Positions 50,234-58,453 of a DNA stretch of 64,000 nucleotides are shown here, in pieces. The position numbers were made by a program, and so were the translations under genes. Source of the DNA: Fictibacillus solisalsi (GTDB lineage Bacteria; Bacillota; Bacilli; Bacillales; Fictibacillaceae); assembly GCF_900103485.1 (NCBI RefSeq), contig NZ_FNHW01000003.1, positions 1 through 64,000 on the forward strand, read 5' to 3'. Within the stretch, counting starts at the first letter, position 1. Each line of letters begins with the position of its first letter. The notes under the pieces are model-generated. The model ran no database searches. It worked only from the letters and a program-made list of their open reading frames with translations, and was not told where the DNA came from.

Positions 50234-50803
50234 ATGTGGGTTTATGAAAAGAAACTGCAGTATCCGGTAAAAGTCAGCACCTGCAATCCTCAGCTTGCCA
50301 AATTTTTGGTGGAACAATACGGAGGAGCAGACGGGGAGCTGGCAGCAGCGCTTCGTTATTTGAACCAGAGGTACACCATCCCCGATAAAGTGGTTGGCCT
50401 GCTGAATGATATCGGCACCGAAGAATTTGCCCACCTCGAAATGATTGCGGCAATGGTTTATAAACTGACAAAAGATGCAACGCCTGAACAGCTGAAGCAG
50501 GCAGGATTAGCTGATCATTATGTGAATCACGGAGAAGCCCTGTTCTACTCCAATGCTGCTGAAGTGCCGTTCACCGCAACGTATATCCAGGCAAAAGGAG
50601 ATCCCATTGCGGACCTTTATGAAGATATTGCTGCTGAAGAAAAAGCAAGAGCCACCTATCAGTGGATCATTGATATGTCTGATGATGTGGATTTAAACGA
50701 CTCCCTTCGCTTCTTGAGGGAAAGGGAAATTGTGCATTCCCTGCGATTCCGCGAAGCGGTGGAGATCTTAAAAGAAGAGCGGGACCGAAAGAAGGTATTT
50801 TAA
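50234..50803 (+). CDS. cotJC: Spore coat protein CotJC (manganese catalase family)
   Basis: 189-aa protein of the dimanganese catalase fold. Metal ligands: Glu in GGADGELAAALRYL (about 35), EEFAHLEMIA (about 66-69) and the later IAAEEKARATYQWI plus REREIVHSLRF. Inner coat protein and possible H2O2-degrading enzyme. Start ATG after AAGGGGGAG. Last gene of cotJABC. Confidence 0.95.
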   Translation: MWVYEKKLQYPVKVSTCNPQLAKFLVEQYGGADGELAAALRYLNQRYTIPDKVVGLLNDIGTEEFAHLEMIAAMVYKLTKDATPEQLKQAGLADHYVNHGEALFYSNAAEVPFTATYIQAKGDPIADLYEDIAAEEKARATYQWIIDMSDDVDLNDSLRFLREREIVHSLRFREAVEILKEERDRKKVF

Positions 50804-50810
50804 CCAAACG

Positions 50811-50847
50811 AAAAAGATGTTTCTCTTACGAGAGAAACATCTTTTTT
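50811..50847. terminator. Bidirectional terminator between cotJC and the YjcZ-type gene
   Basis: AAAAAGATGTTTCTCT pairs perfectly with AGAGAAACATCTTTTT around TACG. Confidence 0.92.
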
Positions 50848-50914
50848 AAACCTGCAGTTTTCCTGCACAGGACAAGGTTCCCCGTGCTTTTGCTCATTAA
50901 CGGTAAAACTTGGA

Positions 50915-51070
50915 TTAATAGATCCCGCCGTAACCGATACCGCCTGCGCCAAATCCAGCCCCATAACCACCGAATCCGAAGCCGCCCCAACAAGCGCAAC
51001 CGACGATAACCAAAAGAATAAACAACACGACGAGCAAGGCGAAAATTCCGCCGCCACCAAAAAATCCCAT
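50915..51070 (-). CDS. YjcZ-family sporulation peptide
   Basis: 51-aa peptide read on the minus strand: Gly-rich head (MGFFGGGGIF), one transmembrane helix (ALLVVLFILLVIVGCACWGG) and a Gly/Tyr-rich tail (FGGYGAGFGAGG). This is the YjcZ/SscA-type small spore-coat assembly pattern. The start follows GGAGGTGT. It converges on cotJC, with which it shares a terminator. Confidence 0.85.
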   Translation of the reverse strand: MGFFGGGGIFALLVVLFILLVIVGCACWGGFGFGGYGAGFGAGGIGYGGIY

Positions 51071-51215
51071 AGTTTACACCTCCTCAAACTTAGAATATGA
51101 TGGCTTGGCTTTATTGGTTTAGGCAAGACATGAAATGTGCCGATGCCATGGTGGTGATGGTTCTGAGTGTTGGAGGAATGGGTTTTTATCGTAAAGACCA
51201 CAAGGAGGCCAGAGC

Positions 51216-52040
51216 ATGAAAGAACCTTTTATTCCGGTAACATCAATCGCAAGCGGTATTGGCCAGGAGGTCATGCCTGATCTGTACTATTTTCCCGTAC
51301 AGATTGTTAACGTAATATTTGCAGGAACCCATGATGAATGGGTGTTGATTGATGCCGTTATGCCAAACTCAGCGGATAAAATTATAGATGAAGCCGAGAA
51401 ACGGTTTGGAGAGGGAACACGGCCCAGAGCCATCATTCTTACGCATGGTCATTTTGATCATACCGGGTCGTTAAAGGAACTACTGGAAAGATGGAAGGTG
51501 CCAGTCTGTGCCCACATCCTTGAATTGCCTTATTTAACGGGGGAAACAGATTATCCAGAGCCTGACTCGTCTGTAGGAGGAGGCCTTGTTTCAGGCATGT
51601 CTCCCATGTTTCCGACTGAAGCACTGCATTTGGAAAATCAGGTATCCCCTTTGCCTGAAGAGGGAACGGTTCCCTTTATGAACGGATGGCGATGGATCCA
51701 TACGCCTGGCCATACACCCGGGCATGTATCCTTCTTTAGGGAAAATGATGCCTCGCTGATTGCCGGGGATGCGTTTGTTACCGTTCAGCAGGAATCTCTG
51801 TACAAGGTGATGACTCAAAAGCAGGAGATTAGCGGGCCACCCAAATATTTAACAACAGACTGGGAAGCGGCATATGAATCGGTCAAGAAACTGAATGATT
51901 TGAATCCCCAGCTTGCAGTAACCGGCCATGGACTTCCGATGTCGGGCCAGCTTCTCGGTACGAGCCTTGTGAAGCTGATTGACCGGTTCCATGATATAGC
52001 TGTTCCCGAGCATGGAAAATACGTTGACCGGGATGATTGA
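51216..52040 (+). CDS. Metallo-beta-lactamase-fold hydrolase (YflN-like)
   Basis: 274-aa cytoplasmic MBL protein: LTHGHFDHTG (about 76-85) binds both metals, with HTPGHTPGH (about 163-171), AGDAF and GHG completing the site. No signal peptide. Start ATG after AAGGAGGCCAG. Similar to B. subtilis YflN, of unknown substrate. Monocistronic. Confidence 0.88.
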   Translation: MKEPFIPVTSIASGIGQEVMPDLYYFPVQIVNVIFAGTHDEWVLIDAVMPNSADKIIDEAEKRFGEGTRPRAIILTHGHFDHTGSLKELLERWKVPVCAHILELPYLTGETDYPEPDSSVGGGLVSGMSPMFPTEALHLENQVSPLPEEGTVPFMNGWRWIHTPGHTPGHVSFFRENDASLIAGDAFVTVQQESLYKVMTQKQEISGPPKYLTTDWEAAYESVKKLNDLNPQLAVTGHGLPMSGQLLGTSLVKLIDRFHDIAVPEHGKYVDRDD

Positions 52041-52137
52041 GAGCAGAAACCTTACGGATGGGTCAATCAACCATTTTGGTAACCACCCTTGTCTTTCATG
52101 AATAATCTGGCTATATACCACACAAGGAGGATCTACT

Positions 52138-52512
52138 TTGTACGAATACAACAGCAATATTCAGCCAGGCTATAACATGCCGATAGACAACAAAGCTATG
52201 CATCATCACCATCATCATCATCATGGCCACAAAGAAAATTGGATGAAGATGTGCAAGCAGTACGCAGGGGCCAACTGTGAAATTGAAATGTCAGATGGAA
52301 AGATATATCAAGGAAGAATCCACAGCCATGATAATGATAACATCTATCTTGTCATGCCGATGCAAAACAGGGATGAAGCGGCTGAACGTTTCTTTCCGGG
52401 ATTTGGTTTTGGATTTGGCTTTCCGTTTTTCGCAGGCCCGTTTTTGCCAGGTTTCGGTCTGTTCGGTTTTCCATTCTGGGGATTCAGAGGGTTTAGACGT
52501 TTTTGGTGGTAA
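52138..52512 (+). CDS. Poly-His, LSM-like protein with aromatic-Gly tail
   Basis: 124-aa protein. Residues about 21-29 form a natural run of eight His followed by Gly-His. Then MCKQYAGANCEIEMSDGKIYQGRIHSHDNDNIYLVMP resembles a small LSM/DUF2642 barrel, and the C-terminal 40 residues are Phe-, Gly- and Pro-rich (FGFGFGFPFFAGPF). TTG at 52138 follows AGGAGG. Composition suggests a spore coat or surface protein that may bind metal. Not assigned to a named family. Confidence 0.7.
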   Translation: MYEYNSNIQPGYNMPIDNKAMHHHHHHHHGHKENWMKMCKQYAGANCEIEMSDGKIYQGRIHSHDNDNIYLVMPMQNRDEAAERFFPGFGFGFGFPFFAGPFLPGFGLFGFPFWGFRGFRRFWW

Positions 52513-52536
52513 TCAGTAGATAGATTGTCGGATAAA

Positions 52537-52580
52537 AGAGAGCCACAGACCATGTTGTCTGTGGCTCTCCTTTTTTTTAT
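52537..52580. terminator. Bidirectional terminator
   Basis: GAGAGCCACAGAC pairs perfectly with GTCTGTGGCTCTC around CATGTT, followed by T8, between convergent genes. Confidence 0.92.
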
Positions 52581-53824
52581 CGATCAGACATGAATGCCTC
52601 AATCTCGTCTGTGGTGCGGATGATATCCGCGGACAGGTTCTCATATCCATCTTCTGTGACTAGAATGTCATCTTCTATACGTATACCAATCGCTTCTTCT
52701 GCGATATAAAGTCCAGGTTCAATGGTGAGCACCATCCCCGGCTCAAGCACCCGGTCTTTGTAGGACCCAACATCATGGGTATCAAGCCCAAGAAAATGGC
52801 TTACGCCGTGATAATAGTAATTGGAGATTTCAGATGCTTCTTGTATTAATCCGATCTTCATGCATTCTTCGGCAAGAATGGCTTTTGTACGTTCGTTTAA
52901 TTCTGCGAATTTCAAGCCGGGTTTAATAAGAGAGGTGGTTTCCCTTAAAGCTTTCAGCACAATGTTGTAAATTTGCTTTTGCCGCTCAGTGAATTTTCCA
53001 TCAGCCGGGAAAGTGAAGCTGATATCGGCGTTATAGTAGTCTTTTTGTGCACCAAGGTCAAGCAAGATCAAGCTGTTCTTTTCAATGTGTGAATCATTGT
53101 TTTCGTAGTGCAGTACGGTCGCATTTTTTCCGCTTGCCAAAATTGTATGGAAAGCAAAGTCCTTTACTCCCGACGTTTTGAGGACAAAATTAAAGTGTGC
53201 CTCCAGCTCATTTTCCAGCATGCCTGACCCCGCGTGCTTCATTACATTGTAGATGCCGTCTTTTGTAATTTGAATTGCTTCTTTGATTTTTTCAATTTCC
53301 TCCGCTGTTTTGAATACCCGCAATTCTGTAATAATAGGATACGCATTGCGAATCGCAACATGCGGGTAATTCTCCTGAAGATGCTTGGCAAAGAGGGAGG
53401 CTTTAGACGGCCAGCCTTTAAACTCCCGTTGCTCCAAATCGAGAAATATAGTTTGTACCTGCTCGGTGAACAAGGTACGTCCTATCGAAGATTCGAAGGA
53501 TTCAAGGTATTGCACATGTCCTATTCCTGAAACGGCTTTCGCTTCTTCTTGTGAAATGGTAACGCCAACCCATTTTTCCATTACCGGATCCGGCTTTTCA
53601 ATAAAAAGTGTCTCTTCGATTGTTCCGGATGTCTTCTTGATCACAAGAATGACGTTCTGCTCGTTAATGCCGGTGTTGTAATAGAAATTCCGGTTCGGGG
53701 TAAATGGATAGCGCTCGTCTGCTGATTTATAGGGAGCTTCACCGGCAAACAAAATAGCAGCGGTTTCATCTGGAAGCTGTTCGGCAAGCTTTTTTCGGTT
53801 CTCCGCATAAAATGATGGTTTCAT
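52577..53824 (-). CDS. Xaa-Pro aminopeptidase (M24B, PepP-like)
   Basis: 415-aa dimetal aminopeptidase: N-terminal creatinase-like domain (1-165) and C-terminal pita-bread domain. Metal ligands: Asp in LLDLGAQKDYYNADISFTFP, His in HGVSHFLGLDTHDVG, Glu in TIEPGLYI and Glu in GIRIEDDILVT. Removes N-terminal residues preceding proline. Start ATG after AAGGAGGATTCT. It follows a degenerate stretch on the same strand. Confidence 0.93.
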   Translation of the reverse strand: MKPSFYAENRKKLAEQLPDETAAILFAGEAPYKSADERYPFTPNRNFYYNTGINEQNVILVIKKTSGTIEETLFIEKPDPVMEKWVGVTISQEEAKAVSGIGHVQYLESFESSIGRTLFTEQVQTIFLDLEQREFKGWPSKASLFAKHLQENYPHVAIRNAYPIITELRVFKTAEEIEKIKEAIQITKDGIYNVMKHAGSGMLENELEAHFNFVLKTSGVKDFAFHTILASGKNATVLHYENNDSHIEKNSLILLDLGAQKDYYNADISFTFPADGKFTERQKQIYNIVLKALRETTSLIKPGLKFAELNERTKAILAEECMKIGLIQEASEISNYYYHGVSHFLGLDTHDVGSYKDRVLEPGMVLTIEPGLYIAEEAIGIRIEDDILVTEDGYENLSADIIRTTDEIEAFMSDR

Positions 53825-53865
53825 AGAATCCTCCTTCTTTTTGTAAAACTGACTGATTAGTTTAT

Positions 53866-54108
53866 TTAATTGTATTTTTTTTGCAATTTTTCGTCAATGC
53901 GTTTACCAAAAATTTTTCCGGGCAGGGTGATCCGTTCGTTTACTAAACGTTTGACAGCCGTTCATATCCTGGTGTATCTCGCTTCTGGTACGGCCGCGAT
54001 ATTTGGGAGCTGATTGAGAGCAGTGGCAGTCATGTATTTAAAAGTATTTGGATTCGTATAATTGCTGGTGAGGATTCTTGGATTGTTTACCTCCCAGTTT
54101 GCCGGCAT
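53866..54108 (-). pseudogene. Possible decayed gene fragment upstream of the PepP gene
   Basis: One minus-strand frame of 80 codons has protein-like composition (TALNQLPNIAAVPEARYTRI, then an in-frame TGA, then TAVKRLVNERITLPGKIFGK and DEKLQKKYN with a normal stop). No ribosome site precedes ATG at 54108. I do not recognise the family. It could be a remnant of a gene interrupted by a nonsense mutation. The rest of the 354-base gap holds only the terminator of the dapF-like gene. Confidence 0.35.
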
Positions 54109-54144
54109 TCACGTTATGGCAGCGGACTTCACCGTTTCCCAATG

Positions 54145-54179
54145 AAAAAGACAGGATCCAAACAAGATCCTGTCTTTTC
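54145..54179. terminator. Terminator after the dapF-like gene
   Basis: AAAAGACAGGATC pairs with GATCCTGTCTTTT around CAAACAA. For the minus strand, A-rich sequence becomes a T-tract. Confidence 0.85.
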
Positions 54180-55147
54180 TATAGGACATTTTTCGCGTAG
54201 GCTTCAAGCTTCAGGTAGCTTTCTTCTTCCTGTGGAAATTCTTCTTCCAAGTAGAATTCCGCCTTTTCCGGCTGGCTGAAGTCAAAATCAAGCGTTCCTG
54301 TGAAAACATACGTTGCATTTCCTCTGAGAAGAACCGAGTAGCCCCCTTGCTCGAGCGGGTTGACTTTGCAGCGAACCATTCCGCCATTGTTCAATACGGT
54401 GACTTCCTTTTCCGGATGATTAATGCCAAGCAGGCAGGTAATGAGGCTTGAAGCGGACATAGCTGTTCCGCAAGAATTGGTGATCCCTACTCCGCGTTCA
54501 TAGGTTTGGACGAAAATCTTTGAGTCGCCAAGATCTTTTACAAAGCTTACGTTTACGCCTTTTGGAAACACATCTTTAATCTCGTTGGCTTTTTTTCCAA
54601 TTTTCGCCACCTGGTTTTCACGTATTTCATTTACCAGCGTAATAATATGGGGATTGGGCATACTGACAGCTGTAAACGATAAGTCGGGTGAAAGTTTTGG
54701 TATAACGGTGTTCTGGAGCGTGTTTTCGCTATGGATAACCGGCAGAGTGGAAACATCAAAGGAAACAGGTCCGATCAGTACTTCATAGGTTTGGATGTCT
54801 TCATAAATGCTGTCAGTCTTTTGTACATTCAGGTTGGCTTTTTGCGTTTCAACCACAGCGTTATCTGTTCCAAGAAGCTCGGTAATGTATCTTCCTGCAA
54901 TGCGCAGGCCGTTTCCGCACATTTCCGGTTCCGTGCCATCTGAGTTGAAAATCCGCATTCGCGCGTCCGCTTTATCGCTTTTTTGGATAAAAAGAATGCC
55001 GTCTGCGCCGATGGAGTGGCAGCGGTCACATAGCGTTCTGGTCAGGGAAGTCCGCTGTTCGTCATTTAATCCATAGTCGTTGCTGTATTCATCAATTAAA
55101 ATAAAATCGTTATATGATCCATGTGTTTTCAGAATATCGATCTTCAA
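54179..55147 (-). CDS. dapF: Diaminopimelate epimerase-like protein (divergent)
   Basis: 322-aa protein with two DapF-type halves. Both catalytic Cys are present: EMCGNGLRIAGRY (about 80) and NSCGTAMSASS (about 230). Family blocks are altered: HGSYNDFILID for HGLGNDF, and ERGVGITNSCGT where DapF usually has ERGxGET-ACGTG. It is about 40 residues longer than B. subtilis DapF. TTG at 55147 after AAAGGACG gives the normal N-terminus KIDILKTHG. It may be the housekeeping enzyme for meso-DAP or a paralogue with other specificity. Confidence 0.82.
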   Translation of the reverse strand: MKIDILKTHGSYNDFILIDEYSNDYGLNDEQRTSLTRTLCDRCHSIGADGILFIQKSDKADARMRIFNSDGTEPEMCGNGLRIAGRYITELLGTDNAVVETQKANLNVQKTDSIYEDIQTYEVLIGPVSFDVSTLPVIHSENTLQNTVIPKLSPDLSFTAVSMPNPHIITLVNEIRENQVAKIGKKANEIKDVFPKGVNVSFVKDLGDSKIFVQTYERGVGITNSCGTAMSASSLITCLLGINHPEKEVTVLNNGGMVRCKVNPLEQGGYSVLLRGNATYVFTGTLDFDFSQPEKAEFYLEEEFPQEEESYLKLEAYAKNVL

Positions 55148-55304
55148 TGGTTGTCGTCCTTTCGTTTCACTGTGTTTATTAGTATCATACCAGTAATCAT
55201 GGGAAAATGTTAATATCAAACCATTTCGAAAGTGCATTTATTTCGTGTCGTGAACATGGCATGTTATATAATAGGAGTAAGAGTAAAAAAGGGAGGTTAT
55301 TTTA

Positions 55305-55625
55305 ATGAAAGAAGTGCAAACGTTAGAAGAATTCAATGAGATTATTTCTGCAGATAAAGAAACAATCATGATCTTTACAGCAGGATGGTGCCCTGACTGC
55401 AGGCGCTTGGAAGTATTTCTTCCTGAAATTCTTGAAGAACATACGGATAAAGCATGGTATGAGATTGACCGGGACAAATTTCCTGAGCTGGCAGAGAAGT
55501 ATGAAGTGATGGGAATTCCAAGCCTGTTATTGTTCAAAGGCGGAGAAAAGCTGGCTCATTTGCACAGTGCAAACGCAAAAACACCAGAGGATGTTCGGGC
55601 GTATTTGGATAGTCTGCCCGTATAA
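55305..55625 (+). CDS. Thioredoxin-family protein (YtpP-like)
   Basis: 106-aa thioredoxin fold with active site WCPDC (about residues 28-32) in FTAGWCPDCRRLE and the cis-Pro in GIPSLLLF. The CPDC dipeptide differs from the CGPC of TrxA and fits monothiol-bacilliredoxin-like or YtpP proteins. Start ATG after GGGAGG. Divergent from the dapF-like gene. Confidence 0.9.
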   Translation: MKEVQTLEEFNEIISADKETIMIFTAGWCPDCRRLEVFLPEILEEHTDKAWYEIDRDKFPELAEKYEVMGIPSLLLFKGGEKLAHLHSANAKTPEDVRAYLDSLPV

Positions 55626-55626
55626 T

Positions 55627-55690
55627 TTCCTCCATCAAGCTGCGGTGCAGCTGGAGGTTTGGCTGCTTAACGCAGCCTTTTTTTTTGCCT
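55627..55690 (+). terminator. Terminator after the thioredoxin gene (tandem hairpins)
   Basis: CCTCCA...AGCTGCGGTGCAGCT...GGAGG forms a first hairpin. GGCTGC pairs with (G)CAGCC around TTAAC at 55660-55677, followed by T9. Confidence 0.8.
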
Positions 55691-55753
55691 ATAACATGGA
55701 TAAAATGAATAAAGAAATCACCATAATAACGAATTGCCATGAAGGGACATGTT

Positions 55754-56629
55754 ATGGATATCAGACAGTTAAAGTATTTTGTAGAGGTCGGAAAACAGAA
55801 AAGTTTTACTAAAGCCGCACAAACCCTGTTCCTTTCCCAGCCTTCTTTAAGCAAAATGGTAAAATCACTTGAAGACGAACTGGAGGTCCAGTTGGTCGAC
55901 CGCTCCGGGAGAACGATTGAATTAACGGATGCCGGACAGGCGGTATACCTTCACGCCCAGCAGATTCTTCATTCAATGAATGATTTGTCCTCCTCGTTGT
56001 ATGATGTAATGAATTTGAAAAAGGGCCAGGTGTCTATCGGCCTGCCTCCGGTCATAGGTACGTTGTTTTTTCCGAAGATCCTTGGCGACTTTCATAAAAA
56101 TTATCCGGAAATCGCCATCAGGCTCGATGAACACGGTGCAAAAAAAGTGGAAGAGGAAGTGATAGCCGGCCAGCTGGAGCTGGGGGTATCCGTTTTGCCT
56201 GTGGATGTAGAACAATTTGATGTGGTACCTTTTATGAAAGATGTAATGGCTCTTGTGGTAAGCAGCCAGCATCCCCTTGCCGGCAGAAAGCAAATTGAAT
56301 TAAAGGAACTGCGTGATGAAAGCTTCATTTTCTTTACTGAAGAGTTTGCTCTATATGGCAGAATGCTGGGCGTATGCCGGCAAGCGGGATTTGAACCGAC
56401 GATTGCCTATAAAAGCTCACAGTGGGATTTCATTACTGGCCTGGTTGGTGAAAATCTGGGTGTTTCTTTTTTGCCGGTTTCCATGTTTAACAAAGCAAAC
56501 GATCCAAAAATTCAAATGGTTACGATTCAGGATGTGGATATTCCATGGCACCTTGGAATCATTATGAAAAAGCAAAAATACAGAACATACGCCGTGAAAA
56601 AATTTATCCAGCATCTACTGCACTATTAA
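55754..56629 (+). CDS. LysR-family transcriptional regulator
   Basis: 291-aa LTTR: winged helix-turn-helix in residues 1-60 (MDIRQLKYFVEVGKQKSFTK and TLFLSQPSLSKMVKSLE) and a periplasmic-binding-like effector domain (from about 90). ATG at 55754 follows GAAGGGA; an ATG five codons upstream is less well placed. It resembles CidR/YwbI-type regulators. Target unknown; the CMD-family gene 112 bases downstream is in the same direction and is a candidate. Confidence 0.9.
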   Translation: MDIRQLKYFVEVGKQKSFTKAAQTLFLSQPSLSKMVKSLEDELEVQLVDRSGRTIELTDAGQAVYLHAQQILHSMNDLSSSLYDVMNLKKGQVSIGLPPVIGTLFFPKILGDFHKNYPEIAIRLDEHGAKKVEEEVIAGQLELGVSVLPVDVEQFDVVPFMKDVMALVVSSQHPLAGRKQIELKELRDESFIFFTEEFALYGRMLGVCRQAGFEPTIAYKSSQWDFITGLVGENLGVSFLPVSMFNKANDPKIQMVTIQDVDIPWHLGIIMKKQKYRTYAVKKFIQHLLHY

Positions 56630-56741
56630 ACCTATAACCTGAAGGCATGAGTGATATTAACTTTATGTATTTTACGAATGAAACGGACGAGAGTACAGTA
56701 AAGGTATTCCATTCGCAAAAACAAATTGGAGGTATTTACTC

Positions 56742-57161
56742 ATGGAACAAGACAACAGATATCAAAAAGGAATCAATAAGTTGATGGAGTATACCACAAC
56801 AAAGAACGACGATGTGTCTACGCATTTGAAAATCATGGATGAATTGAAAGATCTTGCACCGGAAGTCGGACAATATATCATCGAATTTGCTTATGGGGAA
56901 ATATATACGCGTGAGGGATTGGATAATAAGCAAAGAGCGCTTGTCACCATTTCCTCTCTCGTTACCCAAGGAACAGAGCCGCAGCTGGAGCTTCATATCA
57001 ATACAGGACTTACAGCGGGGCTGCCCCCCCAAGAAATTGTAGAATCCTTTATCCAGCTCATTCCTTATACTGGTTTTCCCCGCATTTTAAATGCACTTGC
57101 CGTGGCCAAAAAAGTGTTTAGACAGCGTAAAATAGGTGTGGAAAAAAACAATATTCATTAA
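56742..57161 (+). CDS. Carboxymuconolactone decarboxylase-family protein
   Basis: 139-aa protein of the CMD/AhpD-like fold (RALVTISSLVTQGTEPQLELHINTGLTAGLPPQEIVESFIQLIPYTGFPRIL). The CxxC of peroxidase-type AhpD is absent; His in the ELHI segment is kept, as in gamma-carboxymuconolactone decarboxylases. Start ATG after TGGAGG. Reaction unknown. Confidence 0.87.
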   Translation: MEQDNRYQKGINKLMEYTTTKNDDVSTHLKIMDELKDLAPEVGQYIIEFAYGEIYTREGLDNKQRALVTISSLVTQGTEPQLELHINTGLTAGLPPQEIVESFIQLIPYTGFPRILNALAVAKKVFRQRKIGVEKNNIH

Positions 57162-57169
57162 CTAGAAAA

Positions 57170-57200
57170 GCACCCCAGGGAAACTGCCTGGGGTTTATTT
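57170..57200 (+). terminator. Terminator after the CMD gene
   Basis: CACCCCAGG pairs with CCTGGGGT around GAAACTG, followed by TTATTTG. Confidence 0.75.
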
Positions 57201-57297
57201 GATGTATCCTTAAGCCGCTCTGCTTTTCGTTTGGATTAATCTTATGCTAGATTAGGTAACATAAATGATGTATGCAAAAGGAAAGGGGTTGAGCTGA

Positions 57298-58044
57298 ATG
57301 AATGAAACGATAAAAAGTATTCTTTCTCACCGGTCGATCCGGCGGTTTAAAGACGAACCAATTGGGCAGGACACAGTGGAAACACTGATTCGATGCGCTC
57401 AGGCTGCATCCACTTCAAGCTACCAGCAGGTCTATTCCATCATCGGCATTGAAGAACAGAGCATCAAGGACAAGCTGGCAGAGCTGGCGGGCAGCCAAAC
57501 CTATGTGGCCCAAAATGGTTATTTCTTTGTTTTTTGCCTGGATTATCACCGCCATCAATTGATGGCACAAATTGCGGGGCAAAATGTTGACGATACGATT
57601 AAATCCAAAGAGGGTTTTATGGTTGGAATGATCGACGTGGCGCTTGCGGCACAGAATGTAGCGGTAGCAGCTGAATCTCTTGGATTGGGCATCGTTTATA
57701 TCGGCGGCATCCGCAATAAGTTACCGGAGGTTTCAGAGCTCCTCCGCTGCCCTGACCATGTGGTACCTTTATTCGGAATGGCTGTCGGCCATCCCGATGC
57801 TTCTCCAGGATTGAAGCCGCGGTTGCCTCAGGCGGCAGTTTTCCACAAAAACCAGTATGTTGAAGATGAAAAAGCGCTTCCGATCCTAAAAGAATTCGAA
57901 CTTCAAACCGCCGAGTATTACAGGGAACGCACGGGCGGGGCTCGAGATGAAGGCTGGGCCACACAAATGGCCAGAGTGATGAGCCAGCCAAAACGAACGT
58001 ACATGAAGGAATTTATTGAATCCAAGGGTTTGGATAAGCAATAA
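57298..58044 (+). CDS. nfrA: FMN-dependent NADPH nitroreductase (NfrA/NfsA-like)
   Basis: 248-aa oxygen-insensitive nitroreductase/FMN oxidoreductase. Blocks: LSHRSIRRFKDEPI near residue 10, ASTSSYQQVYSIIG near 40, VAAESLGLGIVYIGGIRN near 120 and GMAVGHPDASPGLKPRLP near 160. ATG at 57298 after AAAGGGGTTGAGC. Provides reduced flavin or quinone/nitro reduction. Lies immediately before the FMN riboswitch operon but has a separate transcript. Confidence 0.92.
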   Translation: MNETIKSILSHRSIRRFKDEPIGQDTVETLIRCAQAASTSSYQQVYSIIGIEEQSIKDKLAELAGSQTYVAQNGYFFVFCLDYHRHQLMAQIAGQNVDDTIKSKEGFMVGMIDVALAAQNVAVAAESLGLGIVYIGGIRNKLPEVSELLRCPDHVVPLFGMAVGHPDASPGLKPRLPQAAVFHKNQYVEDEKALPILKEFELQTAEYYRERTGGARDEGWATQMARVMSQPKRTYMKEFIESKGLDKQ

Positions 58045-58078
58045 ACGCAGTTGAATTGACGAGTTTGGGATTTGATAT

Positions 58079-58107
58079 TTGTAACGGGCGAAAAAGAACG
58101 GTATACT
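58079..58107 (+). promoter_or_regulatory. Promoter of the rib operon
   Basis: TTGTAA (58079-58084), 17-base spacer, TATACT (58102-58107), about 30 bases before the FMN riboswitch. Confidence 0.6.
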
Positions 58108-58135
58108 TACATTATGCAAGTAATTAAATATTATT

Positions 58136-58276
58136 TTCCTTCGGGGTCGGGTGAAATTCCCAACCGGCGGTGATGAGGTATAATCCTCTTAGTCCGTGAC
58201 CCGGACGCTTTTTTTGCGGACGGTGGATCTGGTGAAATTCCAGAGCCGACAGTATAGTCTGGATGGGAGAAGGAAT
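58136..58276 (+). promoter_or_regulatory. FMN riboswitch (RFN element)
   Basis: All conserved segments are present: TTCCTTCGGGGTCGGGTGAA, ATTCCCAACCGGCGGTGAT, AGTCCGTGACCCG, GCGGACGGTGGATCTGGTG, AAATTCCAGAGCCGACAGT and TAGTCTGGATGGGAGAAGGA. It senses FMN and controls the terminator at 58376. Confidence 0.97.
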
Positions 58277-58375
58277 GACGAAATGCCTTTTGGGATGCTT
58301 TTTACAAGTACACCAAGGCTTATTTCGACATACTGTTTATTGATATGATGAGTATTTTCAGAATGCAATAGATAG

Positions 58376-58413
58376 AAACCCCTGGGAGTTTAATGACTTT
58401 CAGGGGTTTTTTT
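58376..58413 (+). terminator. FMN riboswitch-controlled terminator
   Basis: GAAACCCCTG pairs with CAGGGGTTT(T) around a 17-base loop, followed by T8; 40 bases before ribE. Confidence 0.9.
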
Positions 58414-58453
58414 TCATTCCTTGAATAAAAGAAGTGCAGCAGGAGGTGAATCG

